This document shows, piece by piece, positions 1-10,980 of a stretch of 64,000 nucleotides of DNA. Source of the stretch: Ypsolopha sequella (Eukaryota; Arthropoda; Insecta; Lepidoptera; Ypsolophidae); assembly GCA_934047225.1 (NCBI GenBank), contig OW203989.1:12933977-12997976 (forward strand). The letters are read 5' to 3'. The first letter of the stretch is position 1. Each line of letters starts with the position of its first letter. Below the pieces are notes generated by a model. It saw only the letters and a list, made by a program, of their open reading frames with translations, ran no database searches and was not told the origin of the DNA. The position numbers and the translations under genes are program-made.

Positions 1-515
1 GATACTTGGGTACATTTCCCAGTTCAACTCGGTTTTATGAGGACAAGCCGAAGTATCTGGGTGATACTTTATACGTGACGTAGACAGAGCCACATTATAG
101 GATGTGGAGGCCCCTGGACAACAACAAAGTAGAGGCACCTTCTTTGATTCAAGATCGATCATATATCCGCTGTTTCCATAAGTGCTCATATATATTACTA
201 TAACAAAAAACCAAACTAAGAATACCCACAATAACATTATCTTATTGTTATAATTCGTGTTTTTTGGCAATTGTGTGATAAAACTTGTTGAATAACAAGC
301 TTTTCAAATTTTTATACTTGTCACACCAGTATAGGTCGCCATTTTGACGCTTCGCATACAGTCCACTAAAATCAATATTTATAAATTTACAAGGTAAAAA
401 ATTTACCAGGTAAAATGTTAACCATTGCATTAAGCTCTGCTCCCTTATTTTATTTATATGTAAACCTAACACGCTCCTCCTAGCTCCTCCGTCTAATTCC
501 GGTAAATAAAAGAAG
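1..515. other. No gene seen
   Basis: AT-rich sequence without a convincing open frame or recognised repeat. A minus-strand open stretch across 248-562 is only the antisense of the SINE-like sequence that follows. Confidence 0.4.
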
Positions 516-519
516 AAAA

Positions 520-600
520 AAACTGACTGACGTGGATTCGAACCCAAACACCTAGTTATCAAAACTTAGTGCTTTACTACTATACGAACTACTCGATATC
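520..600 (-). repeat. tRNA-derived SINE head or decayed tRNA
   Basis: Read on the minus strand, a B-box-like GGGTTCGAATCC lies at about 534-545 and an A-box-like TAGTTCGTATAGTAG at about 577-592, spaced as in a tRNA. The arms do not close into a good cloverleaf, and sequence after the B box runs into a T-rich tract and a 3' body. I therefore read it as a SINE head, not a working tRNA gene. Confidence 0.5.
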
Positions 601-672
601 TGAAGAGACGAATCAAATGGACAACAATGTTGTTTACTTACAACTTAGTCACGTGACCTCCGGCGGCTGCCT

Positions 673-717
673 CAAATGCCGGCGCCGGCACTAGTCCCAA
701 GTGCCGGTTCCGGCAGC
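673..717. repeat. Cluster of GC-rich palindromes
   Basis: TGCCGGCGCCGGCA at 677-690 is a perfect 14-bp palindrome. TGCCGG-TT-CCGGCA follows at 702-715, and the two can also pair with each other through GCCGGCACT/AGTGCCGG. The patch is far more GC-rich than its surroundings. Function unknown. Confidence 0.6.
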
Positions 718-1260
718 TGAGTAATTTTCTTATTATAAACAAAACAAAATCCTTTTTTGACAAATCTTAACGTTTTAACGAGCTTTTTAAAAAGTTTATT
801 TAATATTTAGTTGTTGCCTTAAATTACCTCACTGATATGTGTATCAGAATAATACTAGTATGATATCTATGTAGGTATTTCCTGCTATCAAATCCTACTC
901 TAATGAAACTAAATCTTGTTGGAATAATAGGAAGGAAGTTCATTTTCAACCTGTATATTAGTATTTTGTGCAACTATAACTTGAGACATTGGAATACAAG
1001 AGCAAACAAACGAAATGAGTTTCGTAATAGTTTTGCACGAGTGTCCTAATGTCTAATCTCGTTCAGTTGCACAGTCATAATACTTTATCTACGACCATCA
1101 AAACCATCAAAAACATATTCTATAATATTTTCAACTAACAATTTCACGAACAATTAGAAAAAGAACACTCGCTCATGAACCTCGGGTGCGTCGTCGCGGT
1201 AATGCTGTCTTGAAGGTCAATCAGGATAATGGGGGCGTGGCTTAACGTCCCTACCCTCGA

Positions 1261-1440
1261 GAGCTGCTGCGCGACTCACCCGCCAGCAGCTCTGAAGACG
1301 ATGTCGGAGACTGAAGAAGGACTGGGCTGCCGGTGACGTTACCACCGGCAGTCATGAAGAGGGAGTGGAGCTGCCGGTCATACCACCGGTGGCCTGAAAC
1401 GACTTAGTCTTCGACATACCGCCAACTATCATATTGGCGG
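1261..1440. other. Chain of four GC-rich hairpins
   Basis: Stems seen: GAGCTGCTG/CAGCAGCTC (1261-1269 with 1284-1292); CTGCCGGT/ACCGGCAG (1327-1334 with 1344-1351); GCTGCCGGT/ACCGGTGGC with two G-T pairs (1370-1378 with 1385-1393); CCGCCA/TGGCGG (1419-1424 with 1435-1440). The second and third reuse the CTGCCGGT core. No open frame explains them. Confidence 0.6.
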
Positions 1441-1560
1441 CCCCCCCGGACCTGCGAGCTGTAGCCCGTGCAGATGAAGCCCGGGCAATGATGGTACATG
1501 CATCAAACCTATGGTACACGTACCTTCGACCGACTGCAGGGCTATATGCCGCAGAAGTAC

Positions 1561-2025
1561 TGCCACTTTAGAAAAAAAAAAAAACATTATTTACTTACTA
1601 GAATAATTATTGAAAATCTGCTCAAGTAAATGCGTAGATATAGCAATAAACTATTTTTAAATAACATAGTTTTCATAGACAACGTCTTTGATGAGCTAAA
1701 ATTTTAACTTTTGCTAAAAACGCCTGCTTTGGCATACGTTAAAATTTTACCTCATTAAAGACGTTGTCTATGAAAACCATGCTATTTAAAAATAGTTCAT
1801 TGCTATATCTACACATTTATTTGAGCATGATTTTCATAGACAACGTCTTTGATGAGCTAAAATTTTAACTTTTTTAGCAAAAGTTAAAATTTTAGCTCAT
1901 GAAAGACGTTGTCTATGAAAACTATCCTATTTAAAAATAGTTCATTGCTATATCTACACATTTCCTTGAGCAGAATTTCAAAAAAATAATCTAGTAAGTA
2001 AATAATGCTATTTTTCTAAAGTGGC
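1561..2025. mobile_element. Palindromic MITE with ~160-bp inverted arms
   Basis: TGCCACTTTAG at 1561 is matched by CTAAAGTGGCA ending at 2025, and the arms stay paired well inward (ACTTACTAGA, TAGATATAGCAAT, TTTTCATAGACAACGTCTTT). The segment TTTTCATAGACAACGTCTTT is present four times in alternating orientation, so an inner palindrome has been duplicated. No coding sequence. Confidence 0.8.
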
Positions 2026-2178
2026 AGCACTTTCTCAGCATAAAGCGCCTTAAGAAATAAGGTTGGGACTTATTTCTCGTCTCTGTTTTTTTGGCTCTTT
2101 AGATGTGTTATAATTAATTGGGCCAATTGCATCGCAGAATCGTGGTATTATGATGTAAAATTATAACATCGGATAAAC

Positions 2179-3480
2179 AAAGTACTTATGAAACCTTTAA
2201 GCAGTATGGGCGTAGATAACATAAGGGATATACTCGAACTATCGCACGAGAGTGGTTGAAATAATATGGTTGGTAGCATCCACAATCTCGGGTTTAGGGT
2301 TGCCCTTGGCTTGCCTAGTTAGGAGACCGGAGCCCAAGAAATATATTCATAACGCCCATGTGATGTGATTTATCCTCGCTGGGATACTATTTGGCGAACC
2401 CGATAAATATAAATTGTGTACTAAATTTTGAAAAATAAAAGTGTTCAGTGGAGGGAAACCAAATATTGATGATAGCAGACTTTACTTATAGGAAACATTG
2501 CTTTATTTAGAAATAAGTAGAACTGAGACCTACTGGTCCTCAGAACACGTCAATACGTATATATATGTATTGCTCTATATATTTTTTTTAATTATAATTT
2601 ACCCATTTTTAAACCCCAAACTTTTAATTTTATTTTATTTTAAGGAAATATACAGTACAAAATATATAACGGAAATATAAATAAAGAAAATTAGATACCA
2701 GTAAATTTTATACAAAGCAAAAATGTGAATAATTGAAAAAAATAACATCATGAATAAACACACTTGCACTCGTTTCACAGTTTATTCGCTTATTTAACCC
2801 GACCAGTTTCAGTTTTACACCATTATCAAGGATTTAGACAGATTCGATGTTATTTATTCCGTGCAATAAATGATATAGTAAACAGTGAAGTAAGTCGTTA
2901 ATGAAAAAATTTAAATTTATACAGTGATTTATACAGAGACAAAAAGACAGAAGATATATTATGTTCTTTTCACTTGTACGTCTATACGTATTTCCCAAAT
3001 CTGTAAAATGAAAATGACTAAAATTTCCCTTCTATATGACTTCATATAGAAGGTATTGAAACTAAAACGTGTAGTTTGTTGGATTAGATTTTACATTGAA
3101 GAAGGGCTAGAACGCGCTGTTGCCGATAGCGTTGACAGATCGCGCGACTCGGGCGGTAAATTGATGGGGTGACTACGTGTTGGCCCCGCGCAACCCGTCA
3201 GCCCTGTTGAAGCCATACAGCGCTACCTACCCTTGTACGTAACACAGAAAACTCAATAACCCTTAAAATTAATTCGAGCTACGATTTTGCCTTTTTTTTA
3301 TTTTCTTAAGGATTGTTCGAGCGATAAGGAGAATGCAACGGATTAAATGTTGTGATCGATTGTTGGTTTTATGATGTCACATAGTCTGACACATCACCAT
3401 CATCTGATGAAAGCCCGAAAAAAAAGCTAGTTGAGTGTTTTAGTGTCACTAAAAACTTGAAACTTAATTTATTTGCATCG
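2179..3480. other. Mostly featureless; R10 motif and one GC patch
   Basis: AT-rich. On the minus strand at about 2776-2840 there is a diverged copy of the TTGATAATGG...CTGAAACTGGTCGGG motif seen again near 18.7, 20.7 and 51.1 kb. A GC-rich patch at 3105-3235 has no recognised feature. Confidence 0.4.
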
Positions 3481-3489
3481 ATTATGGTT

Positions 3490-3550
3490 TTAAATAAAAC
3501 CGACCAAGTGCGTGTTGGACTACGCGCAGTGTAGTATTCCGTAGTTTTCA
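3490..3550 (-). repeat. Dispersed repeat R2 end fragment
   Basis: ACCGACCAAGTGCG...GTATTCCGTAG is a decayed form of the R2 terminus (GGCCAAGTGCGAGTC...GGGTTCCGTA). Only the end is present. Confidence 0.5.
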
Positions 3551-4054
3551 TTTTGTTAATTACTCGTTAATTTGTAAAGGCTTTTTAGCTGTGATAGTTT
3601 TCCTTTTAACTTCGTTATATATACAACTGTCCTAATTTTTTTCACATATCCAAAAACCAGCGTAAATTAGCTGGCGAGGAACATTTGACTCTTAACAAAA
3701 ATTTGCAATTTAAAGCTTAATATTTTGCAAACGGATCCCTGAATTGAAAAATTATTTTACTTACAATATTTTTGAAAGACCTATCAAGTGACACTTTACA
3801 CAAAATAATTCACCCCCTCTTTACATTTTTTTTTTTTTTTCAATATTTTGTTTTACCACTTTGCTGGCGTAATTAATATGTATATTGTATACTCATACCA
3901 ATTTACAGCCTTCTATACTAATCGTCTTTGAGCTAAGCCGCGAACCCTAAAAAGGCAAAACATGCTCTATTCTGAAAATGCCTCCCTTACTACATTCACA
4001 CAAATAGAGATAAGTTATTTGGAACAGTCTTTGAGTCTTTAAAACCCAAGAAAT

Positions 4055-4450
4055 ATTTTTTTCAATGCAAGTGCTCGTAAATACCACTTTTTATGCATCA
4101 AAACCGAACAGAAAGTCGATTATTTTGCCCTAGGGCTTTATTATTATTTTATTTTTTAATATATTTACAATGGTTGGCTAACCTGTAACCTTTCCTGTGT
4201 ACCATAAATTTTATACTTTTTTTTCCACTGTTTAACGGCTCTGGGTACAGTCCTTTTGAGCCAATCATAATTTAAAGTTCCTAAGATTATATTTGTTTTT
4301 TTTCCTCACACTATGCATTGAAAAACGTAGTATGATACACGGGCGTAAAAGCAATAAGTTACTCGGTTACGTTTAAAACACTCGCTACGCTCGTGTTTTA
4401 AATCGTCCTCCTAATTTATTCCTTTTCACCCTAGTAGCTTAACTACTATT
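4055..4450 (+). repeat. Dispersed repeat R5, copy 1
   Basis: Direct repeat of 19336-19707 with high identity along its length (for example GCAAGTGCTCGTAA, TTTGCCCTAGGGCTTTAT, GTTTAACGGCTCTGG, ACACTATGCATTGAAAAAC). The right end can form a hairpin built on GGGCGTAA...TTCACCC. No open frame. Possibly a MITE or LTR-like relic. Confidence 0.75.
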
Positions 4451-5390
4451 CAGCACAACCATAGATAAATAATTTATTTGTCTATGGCACAACCTAGCAA
4501 ACACTTCTAGCATCACTTTTCTTGCTAAAAAGCTGAAAGTACTGCTGCCGGCTTGATAAATCTTCGATTTGTAATCGTTGAAATAACACGGAGCCCGTGA
4601 TTTGTTAAGGATCAATTCGATACGCCGGACGACTCCGCTTGAGTGCTTTTCTGAGCATGCTAGGTATAATTCAGTAGACTGACTTCTTTCACTTAGGTTA
4701 ACAAACATTTTGAAGACTTTTTTTTCTTGCAAATTAAATTGCAAGGGGTCTTGTTTGTTTTCTAGGTAGATCCAACTCAAACTTGGATATCCAAGAAGAC
4801 CAGTATATAGGGCATTTATATAGGGCTATTAGTCAGTGATTTGGTATTTTTCTTTGTTTCACGCTGATGCAGGATGTAGTTTGGATTTGGAGAAACTAAG
4901 TCTTTTACAAGATATGTAATCTGTGCAACTGTTACTATATCATTAAATTTAAATCTGCTTTTTTCCAACAGATTCTTTCACGCGGATGTGATATTAATAC
5001 CAGCGATGTGGGTGATTTTCATTTATGCAGACAAAATAATTCAGTAAGCGAGATATTCCCCTTTTGTTAATTTTGGTCCCAACAAACAGACTTAACATGA
5101 GTCTGGCTTCATAGTCTAATTTTTATGATACTATTATCTCTATCTTTTATCTATATCTATCTAAACTAAAATAAAGTCAATAATTGTTTGGTTAGTTTTT
5201 GAAGGGTTTTAAAAGACAGGATCAGAAGTTTTCTTCGCTGCTCTCAGTTTTCTTTCTGTCATCTGCTTTTCTCCAACAGAGTAAATATATTCCATTCTGT
5301 ATTGCTCAAATCTACTTACAGCAACGACGTAAAATTTTATATAAACAAACTCGCTTAAAAATTGACGCCACCAATTAGGTGCCCAGCCCC
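4451..5390. other. No gene seen
   Basis: A 113-codon open frame on the minus strand (4439-4780) has no motif I recognise and overlaps the end of R5. The rest is AT-rich without features. Confidence 0.4.
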
Positions 5391-5613
5391 CCTATTCTGT
5401 ATCTTTAGTTGCCAACTGCACGAGGTGCCTATCATCAAAAACATAGCTAAAAACTGAAATTTCAAAATTGCCTTTAGTGGGTATTGAACTATTAACAATC
5501 TGTGTCGTCACTTCAAGTGCGAAAATATCCTTAGGACATCGGAATTCGATAGTCTATCTATGTTTTTGATGATAGACACCCAGTCCAGAAGGCAACTAGA
5601 GATACACAATAGG
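5391..5613. mobile_element. Palindromic MITE
   Basis: CCTATTCTGTATCTTTAGTTGCC at the left is mirrored by the sequence ending in AATAGG at 5613; an inner arm (ATCATCAAAAACATAG) also pairs. About 223 bp in total, with arms of roughly 60 bp. No coding sequence. Confidence 0.7.
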
Positions 5614-7515
5614 CCCGCAGGTCGGCTTATATCAGTCTCTTGCGCTGCGCACTAGTGAGCACAATAAAATTATAACAAAACGCCGAGTTGCACCGTGAAA
5701 TGGTGCATAGGCAACTCGAGCAAACATTGCAAGAGTCATGGCATTAGTTTTTATGCGTAAGTATTCGAAATTTGCATAAATTTAAAACCAAAAACTCAAA
5801 TGAAATGACTGGCTGGAACCGGAATGGCGTGATAATCACTAGCCAATCATATTGCGATTATCGTAGTGAGTTAGGTACGTATAGTATACTCAAAATCACA
5901 CACAACTTCCGTGTCGTGGGGCCATAATCCTAGGAAGGGATGTACTGGGATAGATTTCCATAAAATTTTAGTTTGTTGACCCACAGACTGTAAAACTATC
6001 TTTGCTTTGTAATATTCGGCTATTATTCTACTTGTTATTTGATATTTTTAGAGGACTAATTTAGTTATTTGAACCTTTGTTTCAGTCTAACCACTTTCCA
6101 ATCATATCTATTTCAACATTGCCGGAATTCATGGGCGTAGCCAGGGGGGCGTTTTGGAGGTTCAAACACCCTCCGAAAAGCTTAAATGCAAAAGAAAAAT
6201 TTCAAAAACATAATAAGTAATAATTTTATTTCATGCGCTTTTTGTAAGTTTATTGTCCCGATACTAAAACCCTTTGCCGGAACTCGTATAATGTCTACAG
6301 AATACACTCAAAAGACTAACGAGATTCTTTGACCTATTGGAATTGCCTTCCTGCCTTGATTTTGGTCACTTAACATAGGCACAGCGTTTATTAGGAAATT
6401 GGCCGTGTGCGACACAAAAGGCCTTAAATTAAATCAACAGCCACACAATTCTCTCCGGGAGGCTGAGTAGGCCACCCCGAGGGAAGGTCGGACGTATCGT
6501 ATTACGGCGACCGATGCCTGCCTAACGACTACATATTGTCCAACCATAGCCAGCCAGCACACAAATGTTATATTACCTTTACTGACCCAGACTTTGTTAC
6601 TACAATGGAGCGAGGAATAGTTCCTTTGTTTCCAAAATCTTTCTTCTTTGTTTGTTAGTTTCATAGCTCGTTGAATAACTAGAGCTATGTGTATAAGGTG
6701 ACTTTTATTGATAATTTGTTAAAATTCAATTTTTTTTCGAGTTAATTTGACAGGAGTTTTTTTGGTCAAAACCTGCATTAAAAAATAAAGTTAAATACAC
6801 AAAGTCATTTATTTTTAACTAGTCTATATAGATTTCAATAATTTCTAATTACATCTATTATACTTTCTACTTTAACCCTTTAACAGGATATAGGTAGCAT
6901 TACTTGTATTACCGTACAGTCAATGAGTATTATTCTCCAGGTGTTTTGATAACCATTGATATAACAAAAGGAGGAAGATTCTGTATGTTCTTACATCGTC
7001 AACTGAAAAGTAAGCCTGCTGTATGACAAGCACCACCGAACGACAGAAACAGTGCTAATACGAGCTACAATAGTAGTGCAAGAGAGACAAGCGAATCAAA
7101 GCAGGTCCATTGAACTTGATTTTGTGGGCCCGCGCGCGGGAAACGGGCACCGTATCTTCCTCCTTTTGTTTTTATCTAAGGTTATTACGGATTTGGTCTC
7201 CAATAGTTACCTCTAACTAAAGTGGGTTGCAAATAGATCTACGTATACATACATACAAAGTTAGTGAATCTTAGGATAACTTCTAACAATGCGATAACCC
7301 GAAGGAAAGGGTATGCATATTCATAAGTTTCAAAAGTTGAAGTGAAATTATTCATGTCCAACTTACCAATTGTATTCTCCTTCATATTAGCATTTCTAAT
7401 ACTAAGCAATTGCTTGCCAAACGGAAGTATTACTTTGGTTCTGTGCAGTTGGTTGGAAACTCAACGTTTATCGCTAAAGGATGTTTTTGACTATGGTTAT
7501 TCTAGAAACTATGAT
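5614..7515. other. No gene seen; scrap of a CATGGGCGTAGCCAG repeat
   Basis: Near 6130 the string CATGGGCGTAGCCAGGGGG marks the end of another dispersed repeat; related strings occur near 21880 and 22090. A GC patch (about 7130-7150) has no recognised feature. Confidence 0.4.
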
Positions 7516-7736
7516 AGAAATAAATTTCTATATTTGAACAATTGGCGACTTATCCATCGCAAGGAGATATAAATTAACAGTATAACGTTGCAGTATAGAA
7601 ACGCAGAACGAAAAATAAATCTGGATGTGAGGAGCTCTGAACCGGGATCAGGGATCAGGATTCAGAGTCCCGGTTCAGAGCTCCTCACATCCCGATTTAC
7701 TTTTCTTTCTGCGTTTCTATACTGCACTGATGTTAA
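7516..7736. mobile_element. TTAA-ended palindrome, copy 1
   Basis: The palindrome runs from TTAACAGTATAACG (7574) to ACTGATGTTAA (7736), with arms including GCAGTATAGAAACGCAG. The inside carries a second palindrome (GAGCTCTGAACCGGGA...). The 58 bp before it are also shared with the copy at 17863, so the true element edge may be at 7516 rather than at the TTAA. Confidence 0.6.
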
Positions 7737-7853
7737 GTTATTCTAAACATTCCATTTATACTTTGTTGAAAGGTGAAAGGATTCTGACCAAAATAATAAA
7801 AAAACGGCTAATTGTGAAACAAAAAGTGGATCTTCTCTAATGATATAGCTTGT

Positions 7854-8276
7854 TTAAGAGGCCTGCGGAGAAATCCTAGTTGATACAAATGAAATACCAA
7901 AATCGTTTGTAAATCATAGATTCTCAAGGTAGTGTATAGTTTTTCCAATTGTGTTACAGAATATCTAGGTTTCCAAAATACACAGATGCTTGGAAACTCA
8001 ACCTATTTCTTGAAAAGAGTTATACTAGAGATCATTTCCAACAAATTGAGCTCTATCAACAGGGGGTCGAACTAAGAACACTGATTTAAACATGGAATAT
8101 GAGAAAAATATGCTTTCTATGGAAATTTTTAATTAAATCAGTGTTCTTTCAAAATATATATTTGGGAACGTAGATATTCTGTAATTCTACCGGAATAAAT
8201 ATACACTATCCTAAGAATATCTATAATTTACAAATGGTTTTCGTATTTCGTTTGTATGAACTATGAGGCCTCTTAA
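7854..8276. mobile_element. Palindromic MITE, TTAAGAGGCCT ends
   Basis: TTAAGAGGCCT at 7854 is matched by GGCCTCTTAA ending at 8276. Arms pair imperfectly for about 170 bp (CAAATGAAATACCAAAAT, TGTAAATCATAGAT, ACAGAATATCTA, AGAACACTGATTTAA). No coding sequence. Confidence 0.7.
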
Positions 8277-8299
8277 GACTTTTAACATTTACTTATTCT

Positions 8300-8440
8300 A
8301 CGTTCACTTGTACCTAGAATCACAGACAAAGAGACGGTACCTACAGACAAAAAGTACCTTGACACACGGACAGACAGACAGACAACAAAGTGATCCTGTA
8401 AGGGTACAATTTTTTTCATGTTGAGATTCGGAACCCTAAA
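8300..8440 (-). repeat. Dispersed repeat R2 fragment
   Basis: ACGGACAGACAGACAGACA followed by TTCGGAACCCTAAA is the characteristic inverse of the R2 start (GGGTTCCG...GTCTGTCTGTC). Only this end is present. Confidence 0.6.
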
Positions 8441-8449
8441 AATATACGA

Positions 8450-9102
8450 CGAAATTTAATCAACCGCCCGAATGCATACTGGAGACTCGGTTATTGAGCC
8501 TTGAACAATGCTTAACTACACTTAAGGTGAAATTGTAAAAAAACAAGGTTTTTTCCCTTACCAGGAATTGTATTTGAAGGGTACAGGAAAAAAAGGGGCT
8601 CATCGACATATTTATCCAAATCAAACCAACAATGGCAGTTGATAGATTTTGAACGGGCCTTTAGTATGCCGTGTTCAAAACAAACTAAAAGGGGCTGGTT
8701 TCCTGTTATATGGGCATAACAAAAAAAACTGTAAAAGACTAAAAGGAGCATATTGCGATGTAAACCGGGATAAAAGGAGCGCATTTTATTCGAAACTGGC
8801 TAAGTAGGGGTACATTGACAACTTACAATCTTAGAACGCGCCCATTGCACCGCCATTTTAGATTTTCTGTCATACTTATAATATAGTCTGAAACCTTTAA
8901 ATAGCTTTTTCTTGAAATAACATAAATGTCAATTAGCCCTTTCTTTTCCTGTACCCTTCATTTGTAATAGAAACATTTTTTTTTTAATGATTTAAAATAC
9001 AAGGATCATTGAACCTTGTTCCTGATCACTAACAGAGTCTCCATATGATCAGTAACAGAGTATGAATTCGGGCGGTTGATTGAATTTCACCTTGTATAAA
9101 AG
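8450..9102. repeat. LINE 3'-UTR-like arms flanking a MITE
   Basis: AATCAACCGCCCGAATGCAT (8459) and its inverse ATTCGGGCGGTTGATTGAAT (9065) resemble the 3' untranslated part of the LINE at 29.9 kb (GGGTTCGGGCGGCTGATTGG). The two arms are inverted relative to each other and surround the MITE at 8573-8963. Confidence 0.5.
8573..8963. mobile_element. MITE, TGAAGGGTACAGG family, copy 1
   Basis: TGAAGGGTACAGGAAAA at the left is matched by TTTTCCTGTACCCTTCA at the right; AGGGGCT/AGCCCTT pairs just inside. About 391 bp, no coding sequence. Same terminal family as 9111-9403, only 150 bp away. Confidence 0.75.
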
Positions 9103-9110
9103 GAAGCAAA

Positions 9111-9403
9111 TGAAGGGTACAGGAAAAGAACAAGGAATGTCACATCGTATGGAAGGGCTCAAATAAATGTGTGAATAATATATTTTTTTTTCTGTTGTTA
9201 AAAGGCAAAGTAACACCTTAAAACAGAGTTTAGCGAAAATGAACACACAATCTTATTTTTACTAAGTGAAAAAAAAAAACATAAACAAATTATTCCCACA
9301 TTTATTTTAGCCCGAAAATAAAAGATCTATTAAAGTTATTTATACATTTATTCTAGCCCTTCCTTACAATGTGACATTACTTGTTCTTTCGCTGTACCCT
9401 TCA
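9111..9403. mobile_element. MITE, TGAAGGGTACAGG family, copy 2
   Basis: TGAAGGGTACAGGAAAAGAA is mirrored by the sequence ending CTGTACCCTTCA at 9403. Pairing continues through AATGTCACAT, GGAAGGGCT and AATAAATGT, so arms reach about 75 bp. About 293 bp, no coding sequence. Confidence 0.75.
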
Positions 9404-10106
9404 AATCTTATCTTTATTTACAAACATTGACATACACAACCAACAACTGTTCCCATATAATTTAATATATGTACAGTATGTTCAGTGAATGAAAAATGGT
9501 CTTACTAAGCTATCACCAGAATTATAGGGGTTTTCTTGGCAGTGTAGATAACACGTCCGCAAACCATTAGAGAATGTTCCATTGCCTATTTTCGTGCAGT
9601 AAAAACATGACATAAACTTTTACGAGGGACTCAGACGAATAACAATGAATTACGACGTATTGGTAATTTTTGTATGGAAAGTCTAGTGTCTGGTTATATA
9701 AAAGCCGTTTATTTCTTATTTTACTGTCCAGTCATGTGTTCAAGTAACATGGAGCTGTTGTAAATAATCATAAAATATACGACAGATATCAAGTGATGAA
9801 AAATATATAAAAACAATATTTTGTATTGCACGAGCAATTATACCCGTCAAGTGCTTTTTCATTTCTTTAATTTAATACAAAAATACATTTCGGTGATCAA
9901 TATTTCCTGAAATTAAGCATGTAGGTACAAACAGGTATACAAGGGACCTTTATAAATTTGTTCGGAAATGTTTAATGTTAGAGCACTCGCCTGCTGACAA
10001 AAAGGTAATTGTGTTCAATCCTTTTGATTTATCTTAACGTTAAACGCAAAGTTAGCTTAGCGCAAAGTGTATAACGTAACTTTGTTTTTCGTGTTCAGAA
10101 GTTAAA
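9404..10106. other. Possible decayed tRNA-like sequence; otherwise nothing
   Basis: Near 9970-10022 TTAATGTTAGAGCACTCGCC and GTGTTCAATCC are spaced like A and B boxes of a tRNA or SINE, but no stem closes. The remainder is AT-rich. Confidence 0.3.
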
Positions 10107-10400
10107 ATTGAAAAGTATTTTGATATGTGCCAGTTGACGCCATTAGTTCAGTATTATTGAGGTTTGTAAAGCATGAGTTTAAAATTGAATGCACAATTAG
10201 TCATGATCTTGTCCAAACAAAGTTAAAACAGCATTTTAATGTGGTTTTGAGATTGTGTATATAATTTCAAACAAAGTTAAAACAGCATTTTAATGTGGTT
10301 TTGAGATTGTGTATATAATTTCAAACTCTTGCTTTATAAACCTCACTAATACTGAATGATTGGCGTCCAATACCACATATCAAAATATTTTTCATAAAAC
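10107..10400. mobile_element. Palindromic MITE with tandem duplication in its loop
   Basis: The left arm (TATTTTGATATGTG...CAGTATTATTGAGGTTT) pairs with the right arm (AACCTCACTAATACTGA...CACATATCAAAATA). Between them a 54-bp unit starting CAAACAAAGTTAAAACAGC is present twice in tandem (10214-10267 and 10268-10321), nearly or fully identical. Confidence 0.75.
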
Positions 10401-10489
10401 CTTGATATTGTGGCTAAATTCACCAAAATTTCGATTTTAAAACAGATGGTAGGCCGCTGCTGATATTCACCTGATAGTTAAAATCAGTT

Positions 10490-10571
10490 TAAGAATGTTT
10501 GTAGGGAGAAGGTTGAATTAAATGGACACTTAAGAATGTTTGTAGGGAGAAGGTTAAATTAAATGGACAAA
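10490..10571. repeat. 41-bp tandem duplication
   Basis: TAAGAATGTTTGTAGGGAG through ATTAAATGGACA is repeated at a 41-bp step with one or two differences. Confidence 0.8.
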
Positions 10572-10644
10572 TAAAGAAATATATCAGCTGCATAACTGAA
10601 AAATTAAAATTCAAAAGAATCTCTGATACTTATACAATTCACAA

Positions 10645-10980
10645 ACCAGCAGTAGCTGAGGGGTAGAACGCTCCTCCCAATCTTGAGATCCAGGTTCGAT
10701 CCCCTGTCGAGCATGCACCAATGAATTTTTCGGAATTTACATGCATAGTATTTGTTCGTAAGTTTACCACTTGCTGAACGGTGAAGAAAAACATCGTAAG
10801 GAAACCTGCATGCCCTAAAAAGCGTGTATTTGTGCCCGAAGTACGGCGATAGGGCTCACCATTCAACACGTTGGGACGTAATTATCGTCGTTGAAACGCG
10901 GGTGTACCGAGTATAGACTGTGAGTTACATTTCAAACTTCAGACTCGAAACACCTCTGACACCCCCCTGCGGTTTCATAT
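10645..10980 (+). repeat. tRNA-derived SINE, lepidopteran type
   Basis: The head has an A box (TAGCTGAGGGGTAGAAC, 10653-10669) and a B box (AGGTTCGATCCC, 10692-10703). The body carries ACGGTGAAGAAAAACATCG and AAGGAAACCTGCATGCC, a string I know as very common in moth and butterfly genomes. A second copy, interrupted by MITEs, is at 57275-57890. The 76-codon open frame on the other strand is not a gene. Confidence 0.8.

Larger units (their letters stand above)
1246..2049. mobile_element. TTAA-bounded insertion with hairpin chain and MITE
   Basis: Comparison with 33829-34185 shows this 804-bp block as extra. TTAA lies on both sides (1242-1245 and 2050-2053) where the uninterrupted copy has one TTAAG. 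This fits a TTAA-target element such as piggyBac-like, but I see no matching terminal inverted repeats, so the assignment is open. The left part (1259-1440) carries four GC-rich hairpins; the right part is a separate palindromic MITE. Confidence 0.5.
955..2178 (+). repeat. Dispersed repeat R1, copy 1, interrupted
   Basis: The segments 955-1245 and 2050-2178 match, in reverse orientation, one continuous stretch at 33829-34185. The shared parts include ACTAACAAT near 1133, CATGAACCTCGG near 1175, the run from GGTAATGCTG to CAATCAGG, and TTGGGCCAATTGCA near 2120. The end near 960-1075 forms an imperfect hairpin (GTGCAACT...CAGTTGCAC). The middle, 1246-2049, is an insertion absent from the other copy. 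Confidence 0.7.

Noticed and set aside
4439..4780. 113-codon open frame on the minus strand
   Set aside because: No recognisable domain, starts in unique AT-rich DNA and ends within repeat R5; length is within what chance gives in a 64-kb window.
10645..10710. tRNA gene
   Set aside because: A and B boxes are present, but the acceptor and anticodon stems do not pair and a SINE body follows.
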